Shown: positions 50,236-59,614 of the stretch, in pieces
How positions within the stretch are numbered: the stretch's first letter is position 1
Layout: each line of letters opens with the position of its first letter
Source: Pseudomonas paralactis
GTDB taxonomy: Bacteria > Pseudomonadota > Gammaproteobacteria > Pseudomonadales > Pseudomonadaceae
Length of the DNA: 64,000 nt
Assembly: GCF_001439735.1 (NCBI RefSeq)
Contig: NZ_JYLN01000004.1
Location: 588,816-652,815 of the forward strand
Direction of reading: 5' to 3'
Made by a program: the position numbers and the translations under genes
Notes under the pieces: generated by a model
Databases searched by the model: none
The model's input: only the letters and a program-made list of their open reading frames with translations
Told to the model about the DNA's origin: nothing

Positions 50236-51606
50236 ATGGTCAGGCAGGGTTATAGCGCAGCGCAGCGGCTGGAACGGTTGCCCATCAGCGGTTACCACCG
50301 AGTCATCTTCATCATCATTGCTCTGGCGTTTTTCTTCGACTCCATGGACCTGGCGATGATGACCTTTCTGTTGGGCTCGATCAAAACCGAGTTCGGCTTG
50401 AGCACGGCCCAGGCCGGTTTGCTGGCCAGTTCGAGTTTTTTCGGCATGGTGGTAGGTGCCTCTCTTTCCGGAATGCTCGCCGATCGTTTCGGGCGCAAAC
50501 CGGTATTCCAGTGGAGCATCGTGTTGTGGGGCGTTGCCAGTTACCTGTGCTCGACGGCGCAGACGGTGGAAGCGCTGACGTTGTTTCGGATCCTGCTGGG
50601 CATTGGCATGGGCATGGAGTTTCCCATCGCTCAGTCGATGCTGTCGGAGCTGATTCCCGCCAAACGGCGCGGGCGTTACATCGCGTTAATGGATGGTTTC
50701 TGGCCGCTGGGCTTTGTGGCCGCAGGCGTGCTGTCGTACTTTTTGCTGCCGGTGATTGGTTGGCGCGACATCTTCCTGGTGTTGGCGGTGCCGGCGGTGT
50801 TTGTGTTGGCCATTCGCTTCTTTATTCCGGAGTCGCCGCGGTGGCTGGAACAGGCCGGGCGTCACGAAGCGGCGGACAAGGTCTTGCTGGGCATTGAGCA
50901 AAAGGTGCGAGATTCCCTGGGCGGCGCCGATTTGCCGGAGCCGACGGCCCTGCCATGGGTAGAAAGTACGCCGGGGACATTTTTCTCTGCGTTCCGGCAG
51001 TTGTGGTCGGCGCAGTACCGCCAACGGACGATGATGATCTGGAGCGTGTGGTTCTTTGCCTTGCTCGGCTTCTACGGGCTGACGTCGTGGTTGAGCGCGC
51101 TATTGCAGCAGTCGGGTTTTGCCGTGACTCAGTCGGTTTATTACACGGTGATCATTTCCCTGGGCGGGATCCCTGGCTTCTTGATGGCGGCCTGGCTGGT
51201 CGAGCGCTGGGGGCGTAAACCGGTGTGCGTCGTGACGCTGCTGGGTGGCGGGGTGATGGCGTTTCTGTATGGGCAAAGCGCAGTGTTTGGCGGCAATGTG
51301 GCTCTGTTGATCACCTCCGGGTTGTTGATGCAGTTTTTCCTGTTTGGCATGTGGGCGGTGCTGTACACCTACACGCCGGAGCTCTATCCCACTTCGGCGC
51401 GAGCCACAGGTTCCGGATTCGCGTCAGCGATTGGCCGGGTCGGCTCGTTGCTGGGGCCGTTGGTGACCGGGCTGGTCTTCCCGATAACCGGGCAGGGCGG
51501 GGTATTTGCCCTGGGCGCGCTGTGCTTTGCCGTGGCGGCGCTGGTGGTGTGGGTGTTCGGAATGGAGACCAAGGGCAAGACCCTGGAAGAGCTCACCCAA
51601 ATCTAA
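50236..51606 (+). CDS. MFS transporter (aromatic acid/niacin-type)
   Basis: 456 residues from the ATG at 50236 (GGGGGAT upstream); an ATG at 50191 would add 15 unconserved residues. Twelve membrane helices. RLPISGYHRVIFIIIALAFF then DSMDLAMMTFLLGSIKTEFG, and motif A GMLADRFGRKP, resemble the AAHS/sugar-porter-like carriers for niacin or aromatic acids. FFIPESPRWLEQAGR and a repeated ERWGRKPVCVV in the second half support the assignment. Substrate is not determinable. It lies downstream of the ArsR-like gene across the REP doublet; a shared role is possible but unproven. Confidence 0.88.
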   Translation: MVRQGYSAAQRLERLPISGYHRVIFIIIALAFFFDSMDLAMMTFLLGSIKTEFGLSTAQAGLLASSSFFGMVVGASLSGMLADRFGRKPVFQWSIVLWGVASYLCSTAQTVEALTLFRILLGIGMGMEFPIAQSMLSELIPAKRRGRYIALMDGFWPLGFVAAGVLSYFLLPVIGWRDIFLVLAVPAVFVLAIRFFIPESPRWLEQAGRHEAADKVLLGIEQKVRDSLGGADLPEPTALPWVESTPGTFFSAFRQLWSAQYRQRTMMIWSVWFFALLGFYGLTSWLSALLQQSGFAVTQSVYYTVIISLGGIPGFLMAAWLVERWGRKPVCVVTLLGGGVMAFLYGQSAVFGGNVALLITSGLLMQFFLFGMWAVLYTYTPELYPTSARATGSGFASAIGRVGSLLGPLVTGLVFPITGQGGVFALGALCFAVAALVVWVFGMETKGKTLEELTQI

Positions 51607-51625
51607 AGGTCAACGCAAAACCTGG

Positions 51626-52075
51626 GTGGGAGGGGGCTTGCCCCCGATGAGCGTGGGTATCTACACAACTTTTGTAGCCACTGCCAACGCTAACCACGAT
51701 GCGAAGCGAGCCGCTCTTGCTCTTGCTCTGCTTTTGATCTTGATCTTAGGCGCCCCGTCAAACCACGCTGGCCGGAATCCGACAGGGATTTGGTGGGTAA
51801 ACCGGCAGGGATGCCGGTTTAGCCGCCCCGCGCCATGGATGGCGCGTGGCGGCGGCCCCCCAAATCCATGGCGGATTACGGGCACACCGAGCCTAAGCGA
51901 GGTGCCGAGTGGTGGGGCAAGAGCGCTTTGGTTACTTTCGCGCTTTTCGAAAGTGACCCGCTGTAAAAGCGGAACCAATAGCAGCCGTGACCCAAACAAC
52001 GGATATGCACTCGATCAAAGTCCAGCATTCTGGTCGGCTATCAGGCCGCCATCGGGGGCAAGCCCCCTCCCACAT
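51626..52075 (-). repeat. Large dispersed repeat, copy B, enclosed by inverted REP arms
   Basis: Starts with REP arm GTGGGAGGGGGCTTGCCCCC and ends with its inverted partner (GGGGGCAAGCCCCCTCCCAC). Between them lie about 400 bp matching copies A and C. It contains the full nested fold: outer stem GGATTTGG/CCAAATCC region, with hairpins GTAAACCGGCA/TGCCGGTTTA and GCGCCAT/ATGGCGC. It fills the intergenic gap between the MFS gene and the convergent deaminase gene. Peptides predicted from it vary with frame between copies, so it is treated as non-coding. Confidence 0.88.
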
Positions 52076-52104
52076 TTAGCCTGCATTCATTCAATGATGG
52101 TTGG

Positions 52105-53091
<987 letters not shown>

Positions 53092-53251
53092 CTACAGGCC
53101 ATGGCTGAAATAATCGGCAAAACCTGACCAGCAGGAGAGTATTTGTGTCACTCACGCAAGGGTGAGGTGAACTAAGGTGTAACGAAACGTTAGCGGCTTG
53201 GCGCAGTCTGTACCCCATCAATGACTGATTCGCTGCACGAAAAGGCCCGTA

Positions 53252-54343
53252 ATGCTTACACACCTCAAGCAAGAAAAATTCATGCTGCTGGCGCTGATTG
53301 CCGCCATTGCGGCTTATCCGCTGGAACACTGGATGCTCCACAGTGGGCAACTGGTGGCGCTGCTGGCCGGTGCTGCGCTGATCGCGTTTATCGTAATGGC
53401 CTCAATGCGCGTAGCTCACCACGCCGAGCAATTGGCAGAGAAGGTTGGCGACCCCTACGGCACTATGATCCTGACCCTGGCGGCCGTGTTGGTGGAAGTG
53501 GTGATCCTGGCGATCATGATGAGCAACGAGCCGTCGCCCACCCTGGTGCGCGACACCATTTACTCGGCGGTGATGCTGGATATCAACGGCATTCTCGGCC
53601 TGGCCGCCTTGATGGGCGGCATCAAGCATGGCGAACAGTCCTACAACGATGACTCGGCGCGCACCTATAGCGTGATGATCCTCACCGCCATGGGCGTGTC
53701 GATGGTGGTGCCGGAATTTATCCCCGAGGCCGATTGGAAAATTTACTCGGCCTTCACCATTGGCGCGATGGTGGTGCTCTACACCTTGTTCCTGAGAATG
53801 CAGGTAGGCCCACACAGTTATTTTTTCAGTTACAGCTACCCGGAAAAACGCCGCAAGAAATCAACCGAAGAAGAACACGCCCCGCCCGTGAACCTTGCGT
53901 TCTCGATCGGTACCCTGGTGTTTGGCGTGATCGTGATTGGTGCGTTGGCTGAAGTGATGTCCAAAACCCTCGACCTGGGCCTGGAAGGCACGGGGGCGCC
54001 GCCGGTGATCACGGCGATTGTGGTGGCGGCTATCTCGGCTGCGCCGGAAATTCTCACGGCGTTGCGCGCTGCATTGGCCAACCGGATGCAGTCGGTGGTG
54101 AACATTGCGCTGGGCGCCTCGTTATCGACGGTGATCCTGACGGTGCCGGTAATGGAGGCCATGGCGCTCTATACCGGCCAGCCGTTCCAGATGGCAATGA
54201 CGCCGGTGCAGACGGTGATGGTGTTTATCACGCTGATTGTCAGTGCGATCAACCTCAACGATGGCGAAACCAATGCCATCGAGGGGATGACCCATTTCGT
54301 GTTGTTTGCGACCTTTATCATGTTGTCGCTGCTGGGGTTGTAA
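53252..54343 (+). CDS. Ca2+/H+ antiporter (ChaA/CAX-like)
   Basis: 363 residues with about 11 membrane segments. Two Na/Ca-exchanger repeats, each with a conserved acidic/small motif: residues about 65-110 (DPYGTMILTLAAVLVEVVIL) and 255-300 (GAPPVITAIVVAAISAAPEI). A charged cytosolic loop (YPEKRRKKSTEEEHAPPV) lies in the centre. It would export Ca2+ or Na+/K+ in exchange for protons at the inner membrane. ATG at 53252 with AAAGG upstream; an internal ATG at 53282 is possible. Divergent from the deaminase gene. Confidence 0.88.
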   Translation: MLTHLKQEKFMLLALIAAIAAYPLEHWMLHSGQLVALLAGAALIAFIVMASMRVAHHAEQLAEKVGDPYGTMILTLAAVLVEVVILAIMMSNEPSPTLVRDTIYSAVMLDINGILGLAALMGGIKHGEQSYNDDSARTYSVMILTAMGVSMVVPEFIPEADWKIYSAFTIGAMVVLYTLFLRMQVGPHSYFFSYSYPEKRRKKSTEEEHAPPVNLAFSIGTLVFGVIVIGALAEVMSKTLDLGLEGTGAPPVITAIVVAAISAAPEILTALRAALANRMQSVVNIALGASLSTVILTVPVMEAMALYTGQPFQMAMTPVQTVMVFITLIVSAINLNDGETNAIEGMTHFVLFATFIMLSLLGL

Positions 54344-54370
54344 CCGGTTTTAAAAGTGGCACAGATCCAA

Positions 54371-54460
54371 TGTTGGAGCGGGCTTGCTCGCGAATGCGCT
54401 GTGTCAGTCAGTTCATTTGTGACTGAACTACCGCATTCGCGGGCAAGCCCGCTCCCACAT
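54371..54460. repeat. REP doublet, GAGCGGGCTTGCTCGCGAATGCG variant
   Basis: Inverted arms GGAGCGGGCTTGCTCGCGAA and TTCGCGGGCAAGCCCGCTCC with an extended stem (TGCG/CGCA) and short loop. This third variety differs from the GTAGGAGCGAG and GTGGGAGCTGG families. It lies between convergent antiporter and 8-oxoguanine deaminase genes. Confidence 0.85.
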
Positions 54461-54477
54461 TTTGATTGGTGCCTGGC

Positions 54478-55836
54478 TTAGATACCCGCGATCAACTGTC
54501 GCGCTGCCTGGCTGTGATCGGCGATCAAGCCCTTGAGGTCAAGGCCTTCGACTTGGCCGTCGATCACCCTCCACTTGCCGCCGACCATCACTCGGTCTGC
54601 CCGGTCCGCGCCGCACAGCAGCAGCGCGGAAATGGGGTCATGGCTGCCGGAGAAACGCAGTTCATCGAGCTTGAACAGTGCCAGGTCCGCCTGCTTGCCG
54701 ACGGCCAACTCGCCAATGTCTGTGCGCCCCAGCAACTGCGCCGAGCCCTTGGTGGCCCAGCCCAATACGCCTTCGGGGGTGATCTTTTCCGCGCCATAAC
54801 GCAGGCGCTGGATGTACAGGGCCTGACGCGCTTCAAGGATCATGTTCGAGGCGTCGTTGGATGCCGAGCCGTCCACGCCGAGGCCGATGGGTGCGCCAGC
54901 GGCCAGCAGGTCCAGGGTCGGGCAGATACCCGAGGCCAGGCGCATGTTGGAGCTTGGGCAATGGCAGATACCTGTACCGGCGGCACCCAGGCGGGCGATT
55001 TCATCCGGGTTAAAGTGAATGCCATGGGCCAGCCAGGTGCGCGGGCCGAGCCAGCCGACGCTGTCGAGGTAATCCACGGTGCGCAGGCCGAAGCGTTGCA
55101 GGCAGAAGTCTTCTTCGTCGAGGGTTTCCGCCAAGTGGGTGTGCAGGCGCACGTCCAGCTGGTTGGCCAGCTCGGCGCTGGCTTGCATGATTTCGGGGGT
55201 GACGGAAAACGGCGAGCACGGCGCCAGGGCAATCTGAATCTGCGCGCCGTCACCGCGCTCGTGATATTCGCGGATCAGGCGCTGGCTGTCGTCGAGAATG
55301 ACCTGGCCTTGTTGTACGGTCTGCTGCGGTGGCAGGCCGCCGTCGGCTTCGCCCAGGCTCATGGAGCCGCGGGTGAGCATGGCGCGCATACCCAGTTCGC
55401 GCACGCTGGCTACCTGCACATCAATAGCGTTTTCCAAGCCATCGGGGAACAGGTAATGGTGGTCGGCCGCCGTGGTGCAACCCGACAGCAGTAATTCAGC
55501 CAGGGCGACTTTGCTGGCCAAGGCGAGTTTTTCCGGAGTAAGCCGCGCCCATACCGGGTACAGGGTTTTCAACCACGGGAACAGCGGCTGGTTGACCACC
55601 GGGCCCCAGGCGCGGGTCAGGGTTTGATAGAAATGGTGATGGGTGTTGATCAGCCCAGGTAGGACCACATGTTCGCGAGCATCGAACACCTGCGTGCAGG
55701 GCTGTGCCGGTTCCTGGCCCTGGGCCAGCACTTCGGTGATCACACCGTCTTGCAGCACCAGGCCGCCACGGGCATCGAGGCCATTGGCAGTGAAAATTGC
55801 GAGGGGGTTTTTTAACCAGATACGGGTCGCAGGCAT
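54478..55836 (-). CDS. 8-oxoguanine deaminase (Pa0142-like amidohydrolase)
   Basis: 452 residues. Cytosolic amidohydrolase/ATZ-TRZ-like fold: metal-binding HVVLPGLINTHHHFYQTL, central LHTHLAETLDEEDFC, WLAHGIHF, and GTGICHCPSSNMRLASG with the terminal GVDGSASNDASN aspartate. The RFGLRTVDYLDSVGWLG segment resembles Pa0142, shown to convert 8-oxoguanine to urate. Position close to the Pa0148-like deaminase is as in P. aeruginosa. It removes oxidised guanine from the nucleobase pool; the NCS2 permease downstream might supply or export related purines. Confidence 0.92.
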   Translation of the reverse strand: MPATRIWLKNPLAIFTANGLDARGGLVLQDGVITEVLAQGQEPAQPCTQVFDAREHVVLPGLINTHHHFYQTLTRAWGPVVNQPLFPWLKTLYPVWARLTPEKLALASKVALAELLLSGCTTAADHHYLFPDGLENAIDVQVASVRELGMRAMLTRGSMSLGEADGGLPPQQTVQQGQVILDDSQRLIREYHERGDGAQIQIALAPCSPFSVTPEIMQASAELANQLDVRLHTHLAETLDEEDFCLQRFGLRTVDYLDSVGWLGPRTWLAHGIHFNPDEIARLGAAGTGICHCPSSNMRLASGICPTLDLLAAGAPIGLGVDGSASNDASNMILEARQALYIQRLRYGAEKITPEGVLGWATKGSAQLLGRTDIGELAVGKQADLALFKLDELRFSGSHDPISALLLCGADRADRVMVGGKWRVIDGQVEGLDLKGLIADHSQAARQLIAGI

Positions 55837-55938
55837 TGGCCGGCTCCTCTGAATGATGGGTTCAGGTTTGCCAGCTCAGTGTTGCCCTGTCTGCTGATCC
55901 AGGGTCGCCGGTGAGGGCGAGGTGGGCAGTTTACCTCT

Positions 55939-56037
55939 GTGGGAGCGAGCTTGCTCGCGAAAATCGTCAACGATGACGCGGGCAGGCTGGTTTAACGCAG
56001 TGCTTGGGCGTTCTTCGCGAGCAGGCTCGCTCCTACA
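55939..56037. repeat. REP doublet, GTAGGAGCGAG family
   Basis: Left arm begins TGTGGGAGCGAG, right arm reads CGCGAGCAGGCTCGCTCCTACA with an A-to-G change. It lies between the SDR stop (56049) and the deaminase start, where no gene is present. Confidence 0.88.
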
Positions 56038-56048
56038 GTTGGGAGTGG

Positions 56049-56735
56049 TTACCAGGTGATGGTGTCGCCCTTGTAGTCCACGAAGTGGTGGCCGCCTTTG
56101 CCGGTGTAGGCATTTACCTGGTCCACTAGGCCGCGCACGCTGGTCTCGACGTCGATGTGGGCGTTTTCGCCGCCCATGTCGGTCTTCACCCAGCCCGGAT
56201 GCAGCGACAGCACCGTCGGTTTGGGCTCGCCCAGTTGCGTGATAAAGCTGTTGGTCATCGAATTGAGGGCGGCCTTGCTGGCCTTGTACAGCGCCAGGTC
56301 CGAGCCGTCGGGAATGGTCACGCTGCCCAGTACCGAACTCATGAAGGCCAGTACGCCGGTGTCTTTGCGGATCTGCCCGACAAAGCGCTGGGCCAGGTTG
56401 ATCGGCGCCACGGCGTTGGTGAAGAACAACTGGCCCACTTCCGCCAGGGTCGCGTGGCCGGGCTCCTGGTTGGCCGGGCCCTTGACCCCGGCGTTGACGA
56501 ACAGCAGGTCGAAGGTGCGGTCTTTCAGGCGCTGGGCGAGGGCGATCACGGCTTGCTGATCGTCCATGTCCAGTTTCTCGATCTGCACCGGGCCCACGGC
56601 TTTCAGGGCGTCGGCCTTGTTCGGATCGCGCACGGTGGCGGTCACGTCCCAGCGGTCCTGGAGCAGTTGCTTGACCAGGCCAAGGCCCAGCCCGCGCGAG
56701 GCGCCGATGATCAGTGCGGTTTTTGGCGTAGACAT
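56049..56735 (-). CDS. Short-chain dehydrogenase/reductase
   Basis: 228 residues. Cofactor motif LIIGASRGLGLGLVKQLL (GxxxGxG) at residues 9-26, LFVNAGVKGPA, catalytic Ser in FMSSVLGS, and Tyr-Lys in LYKASKAALNSMT. It resembles the classical SDR of the csgA/carbonyl-reductase-like group. Substrate unknown. It is the last gene of a leftward series (LysR, NCS2, TetR, YigZ, SDR), with 55 bp between it and yigZ. Confidence 0.9.
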   Translation of the reverse strand: MSTPKTALIIGASRGLGLGLVKQLLQDRWDVTATVRDPNKADALKAVGPVQIEKLDMDDQQAVIALAQRLKDRTFDLLFVNAGVKGPANQEPGHATLAEVGQLFFTNAVAPINLAQRFVGQIRKDTGVLAFMSSVLGSVTIPDGSDLALYKASKAALNSMTNSFITQLGEPKPTVLSLHPGWVKTDMGGENAHIDVETSVRGLVDQVNAYTGKGGHHFVDYKGDTITW

Positions 56736-56790
56736 GAAGGCTTCCTTTGAAATCGCGGTTCAGGGAGTTCAGCGCATAACAGTAGCAGTT

Positions 56791-57372
56791 TCAGCGTTGC
56801 AGCAGGATGCGCCCACGGCTCAGGTCGGCGAGCTGGGTTTGCAGGGTGTCGATGTGTGCCTCTCCCAGGGCGAGCTGCAGCTCAACGCCGTTGGCGGTGA
56901 AGGTTTCTTCCATTACAAGCCCGCCGAGTTCAGCGACACGCAGCTTCACCAGGTTCAGTTCGGAGAAGCCACAGGCGCAACTCAGGGGGACGCGGCTGAT
57001 CAGCTCGATGCGCTCGGCATTCTGCAGGCATTTATTGGCCCCGCCGCCATAGGCGCGGGCCAATCCACCCGTGCCCAGTTGAATGCCGCCGTACCAGCGG
57101 ATCACCAAGACGGCCACCTGATCAAAGCCCTGGGCCTCGATGGCCGCAAGAATCGGGCGCCCGGCGGTGCCGCCGGGTTCGCCGTCATCGCTGCTGCGGT
57201 ATTGATCGCCCAGCTTCCAGGCCCAGCAGTTGTGCGTGGCGTTGAGGTCGCTGTGCTGCTCGAAAAACGCCTGGGCGTCCTGCGGGCTGGTGATCGGCGC
57301 CGCCAGGGTGATAAAGCGGCTCTTGCGTATTTCTTCACGAAATTCGCAAAGGCCTGTCAGCGTAAAAGACAT
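56791..57372 (-). CDS. yigZ: YigZ family protein (IMPACT/UPF0029)
   Basis: 193 residues. The UPF0029 N-terminal domain carries the signature DDGEPGGTAGRPILAAIE (residues about 67-84) and VLVIRWYGGIQLGTGGLARA, followed by a C-terminal ferredoxin-like domain. The family is related to eukaryotic IMPACT, a translation regulator, but the bacterial function is unsettled. ATG at 57372. It begins 12 bp after the RutR-like gene stop, so the two are probably co-transcribed. Confidence 0.93.
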   Translation of the reverse strand: MSFTLTGLCEFREEIRKSRFITLAAPITSPQDAQAFFEQHSDLNATHNCWAWKLGDQYRSSDDGEPGGTAGRPILAAIEAQGFDQVAVLVIRWYGGIQLGTGGLARAYGGGANKCLQNAERIELISRVPLSCACGFSELNLVKLRVAELGGLVMEETFTANGVELQLALGEAHIDTLQTQLADLSRGRILLQR

Positions 57373-57384
57373 AACTCGCTTCGT

Positions 57385-58044
57385 TTATAGGGCTGGCTTG
57401 ATGCCGCAGCCTTTGAGAATGATATGGATCAGGTTGGTGCCGGCGTCTTCCATGTCCTGTTTGGTCAGCTTGGTACGACCTGTTACGCGACAGATCTGGG
57501 TGGCGAAGTCGGCGTAGTGCTGGGTGCTGCCCCACAGCAGGAAGATCAAGTGCACGGGATCGACGGGGTCCATTTTGCCGGCGTCGATCCACGCCTGGAA
57601 CACCGCGGCGCGGCCACTGAACCAGGCGCGATAGTCCTGACCGAAATATTCGGTGAGGCATTCGCCGCCGCTTATGATTTCCATGGCGAAGATCCGCGAG
57701 GCTTGTGGTTGGCGCCGCGAGAACTCCATCTTGGTGCGGATGTAACGCGCGAGCGCCACGGCTGGGTCGTCCTCGGCGGTCAGCGCGTTGAAAGTGCTGT
57801 CCCATAATTCGAGGATATTGCTGAGCACCGCGATATACAGGCCCAGCTTGTTGGTGAAGTAGTAGTGCAAGTTGGCCTTGGGCAGCCCGGCGCTGGCAGC
57901 GATGGTGTTCATGCTGGTGCCTTTGTAGCCATGGCGGGCGAATTCATCTTCAGCAGCCTGGAGAATCGCTTGTTCGTTCTTTTGCCGAATGCGGCTGGCG
58001 GGTTTACCGGCGTGGTTGCTGTGGGCAGGAACTTCGAGGCTCAT
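57385..58044 (-). CDS. TetR-family regulator, RutR/PydR-like
   Basis: 219 residues from the ATG at 58044; a GTG at 58083 is a weaker alternative. The HTH is at residues about 20-60 (RIRQKNEQAILQAAEDEFAR; TSMNTIAASAGLPKANLHYY). The C-domain closely tracks E. coli RutR: QASRIFAMEIISGGE, DPVDPVHLIFLLWGSTQHYA. RutR senses uracil/thymine and controls pyrimidine catabolism and purine genes. In Pseudomonas a homologue (PydR) is linked to reductive pyrimidine breakdown. Here it follows a purine/pyrimidine permease gene, so that permease is a likely target. Confidence 0.87.
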   Translation of the reverse strand: MSLEVPAHSNHAGKPASRIRQKNEQAILQAAEDEFARHGYKGTSMNTIAASAGLPKANLHYYFTNKLGLYIAVLSNILELWDSTFNALTAEDDPAVALARYIRTKMEFSRRQPQASRIFAMEIISGGECLTEYFGQDYRAWFSGRAAVFQAWIDAGKMDPVDPVHLIFLLWGSTQHYADFATQICRVTGRTKLTKQDMEDAGTNLIHIILKGCGIKPAL

Positions 58045-58131
58045 GGAGGTTTCCGTGCTGATCGATAAAGGCGACGTGTGCACAGATAACCCACCCTCAA
58101 GCCTCAGACAAGTCCTGATGCAATAAAACCG

Positions 58132-59526
58132 TCAAAGCGGTTCCAGGCTGTCGCGTTCCGGGGTGTGGTTTGCGGCGGTGGTACTTGCCTTGGCCTCCGG
58201 CAGTAACAGGCACAGGAGGATGGCGGTGATACCGCCGCTGGTGATGGCGGAGTCGAACAGGTTCTGCACCAGTGTCGGCATCAGGTGCAGCAGGTTGGGT
58301 TGCGCGGCGATACCCAGGCCAACACCGAACGAGGTGGCAATGATCAACATGCTGCGTCGGTCCAGCGGTGCCTGGGCGAGGATGCGCACGCCGGCGGCAG
58401 CCACGCTGCCGAACATTACCAGAGTCGCGCCGCCCAGCACCGGCTTGGGGATTTGCTGCAGTACGGCGCCGATCAGCGGAAACAGGCCCAGACAGAACAG
58501 CAACACGCCGATGTATAAACCGACGTAACGGCTGGCCACGCCGGTGAGCTGGATCACACCATTGTTCTGCGCAAACGTGGTGTTGGGGAAAGCGCTGAAA
58601 GTGGCGGCGATCATGCAGCTCACCCCATCGCCGAGGACGCCGCCCTTGAGCCGGCTTATATAAGAAGGGCCGCTGATAGGCTGGCGGGCAATCATGCAAT
58701 TGGCGGTGAGGTCGCCGACGGTTTCGATGCTGCTGATCAGATAAATCAGCGCAATCGGCAGGAAGGCGCTCCAGTCGAAGTTGAAACCAAAGCGGAATGG
58801 TGTAGGCAGGCTGACCAATGGCAGGTCAGGCAAAGCCTGGGGAATCAGTTTGCCGCTGAACCACGCCGCGAGGCTGCCCAGGGCCAGGCCGATGATGATG
58901 GCCGACAAGCGTACCCAGGGCGTGTTCGAGCGGTTGAGCAGGATGATCGTCAAAACCACGAACAGGCCCAGCGCCAGGTTGGCGGGGGCGCCGAAGTCCG
59001 GTGCATTGAAACCGCCGCCGAGGTCGGTGATGCCCACTTTGATCAGGCTGATGCCGATCAGCGTAATCACAATGCCGGTCACCAGCGGTGTGATCACGCG
59101 GCGCAACTGGCCGATAAAGCGGCTCAATACAATCTGCACTGCCGCGCCGAAGAAGCACACGCCGAAAATCATCGCCAGAATGTCTTCCGGGCTGCCACCG
59201 CGTTGCTTCACCAGAAAGCCTGCTGACAATACCGCGCCGAGAAACGCAAAGCTGGTGCCTTGCAGGCAGATCATGCCGGCACCGATGCCAAACGGCCTGC
59301 GTGCCTGGATGAAGGTGCCTACGCCGGAAACCATCAACGCCATGCTGATCAGGTAGGGCAAGTGAGCGGTGAGGCCGAGGGTGGAGCCAATAATCAGCGG
59401 CGGCGTAATGATGCCGACGAACGCCGCCAGCACATGTTGCAGTGCTGCCAATAGAGCGGGCAGTGGTTTGGGGCGGTCGTTGAGGCCGTAGATCAGGTCG
59501 CTGGGGCTGGAGGATTCTGGGGGCAT
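58132..59526 (-). CDS. NCS2 nucleobase permease (XanP/UacT-like)
   Basis: 464 residues with about 14 hydrophobic segments. The family motifs are visible: QHVLAAFVGIITPPLIIGST, CLQGTSFAFL, SSIETVGDLTANCMIA, FPNTTFAQNNGVIQLTGVAS and PKPVLGGATLVMFGSVAAAG. These closely match E. coli XanP and the urate/xanthine permeases rather than the uracil carrier UraA. It imports a purine by proton symport. It fits with the deaminases to the left. It lies downstream of a LysR gene and upstream of the RutR-like gene on the same strand. Confidence 0.92.
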   Translation of the reverse strand: MPPESSSPSDLIYGLNDRPKPLPALLAALQHVLAAFVGIITPPLIIGSTLGLTAHLPYLISMALMVSGVGTFIQARRPFGIGAGMICLQGTSFAFLGAVLSAGFLVKQRGGSPEDILAMIFGVCFFGAAVQIVLSRFIGQLRRVITPLVTGIVITLIGISLIKVGITDLGGGFNAPDFGAPANLALGLFVVLTIILLNRSNTPWVRLSAIIIGLALGSLAAWFSGKLIPQALPDLPLVSLPTPFRFGFNFDWSAFLPIALIYLISSIETVGDLTANCMIARQPISGPSYISRLKGGVLGDGVSCMIAATFSAFPNTTFAQNNGVIQLTGVASRYVGLYIGVLLFCLGLFPLIGAVLQQIPKPVLGGATLVMFGSVAAAGVRILAQAPLDRRSMLIIATSFGVGLGIAAQPNLLHLMPTLVQNLFDSAITSGGITAILLCLLLPEAKASTTAANHTPERDSLEPL

Positions 59527-59570
59527 GGCGGGTCAACTCAAGGCGGACGGTTCAAGGTCCCTGAGCCCTT

Positions 59571-59602
59571 GCAAAAAGCTGTCCATGTGCTCAGCTTTTT
59601 GC
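59571..59602. terminator. Hairpin between the LysR and permease genes
   Basis: Perfect 10-bp stem GCAAAAAGCT / AGCTTTTTGC with a 12-base loop, 13 bp after the LysR stop on the minus strand. The T-rich part is within the descending arm, so it could act as an intrinsic terminator or attenuator in either direction. It separates the regulator from the permease. Confidence 0.55.
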
Positions 59603-59614
59603 GTGAGGCCCGAG

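Noticed and set aside
51661..51999. Hypothetical protein within repeat copy B
   Set aside because: Same reason as for copy A; similarity to the copy A peptide reflects the shared DNA repeat.
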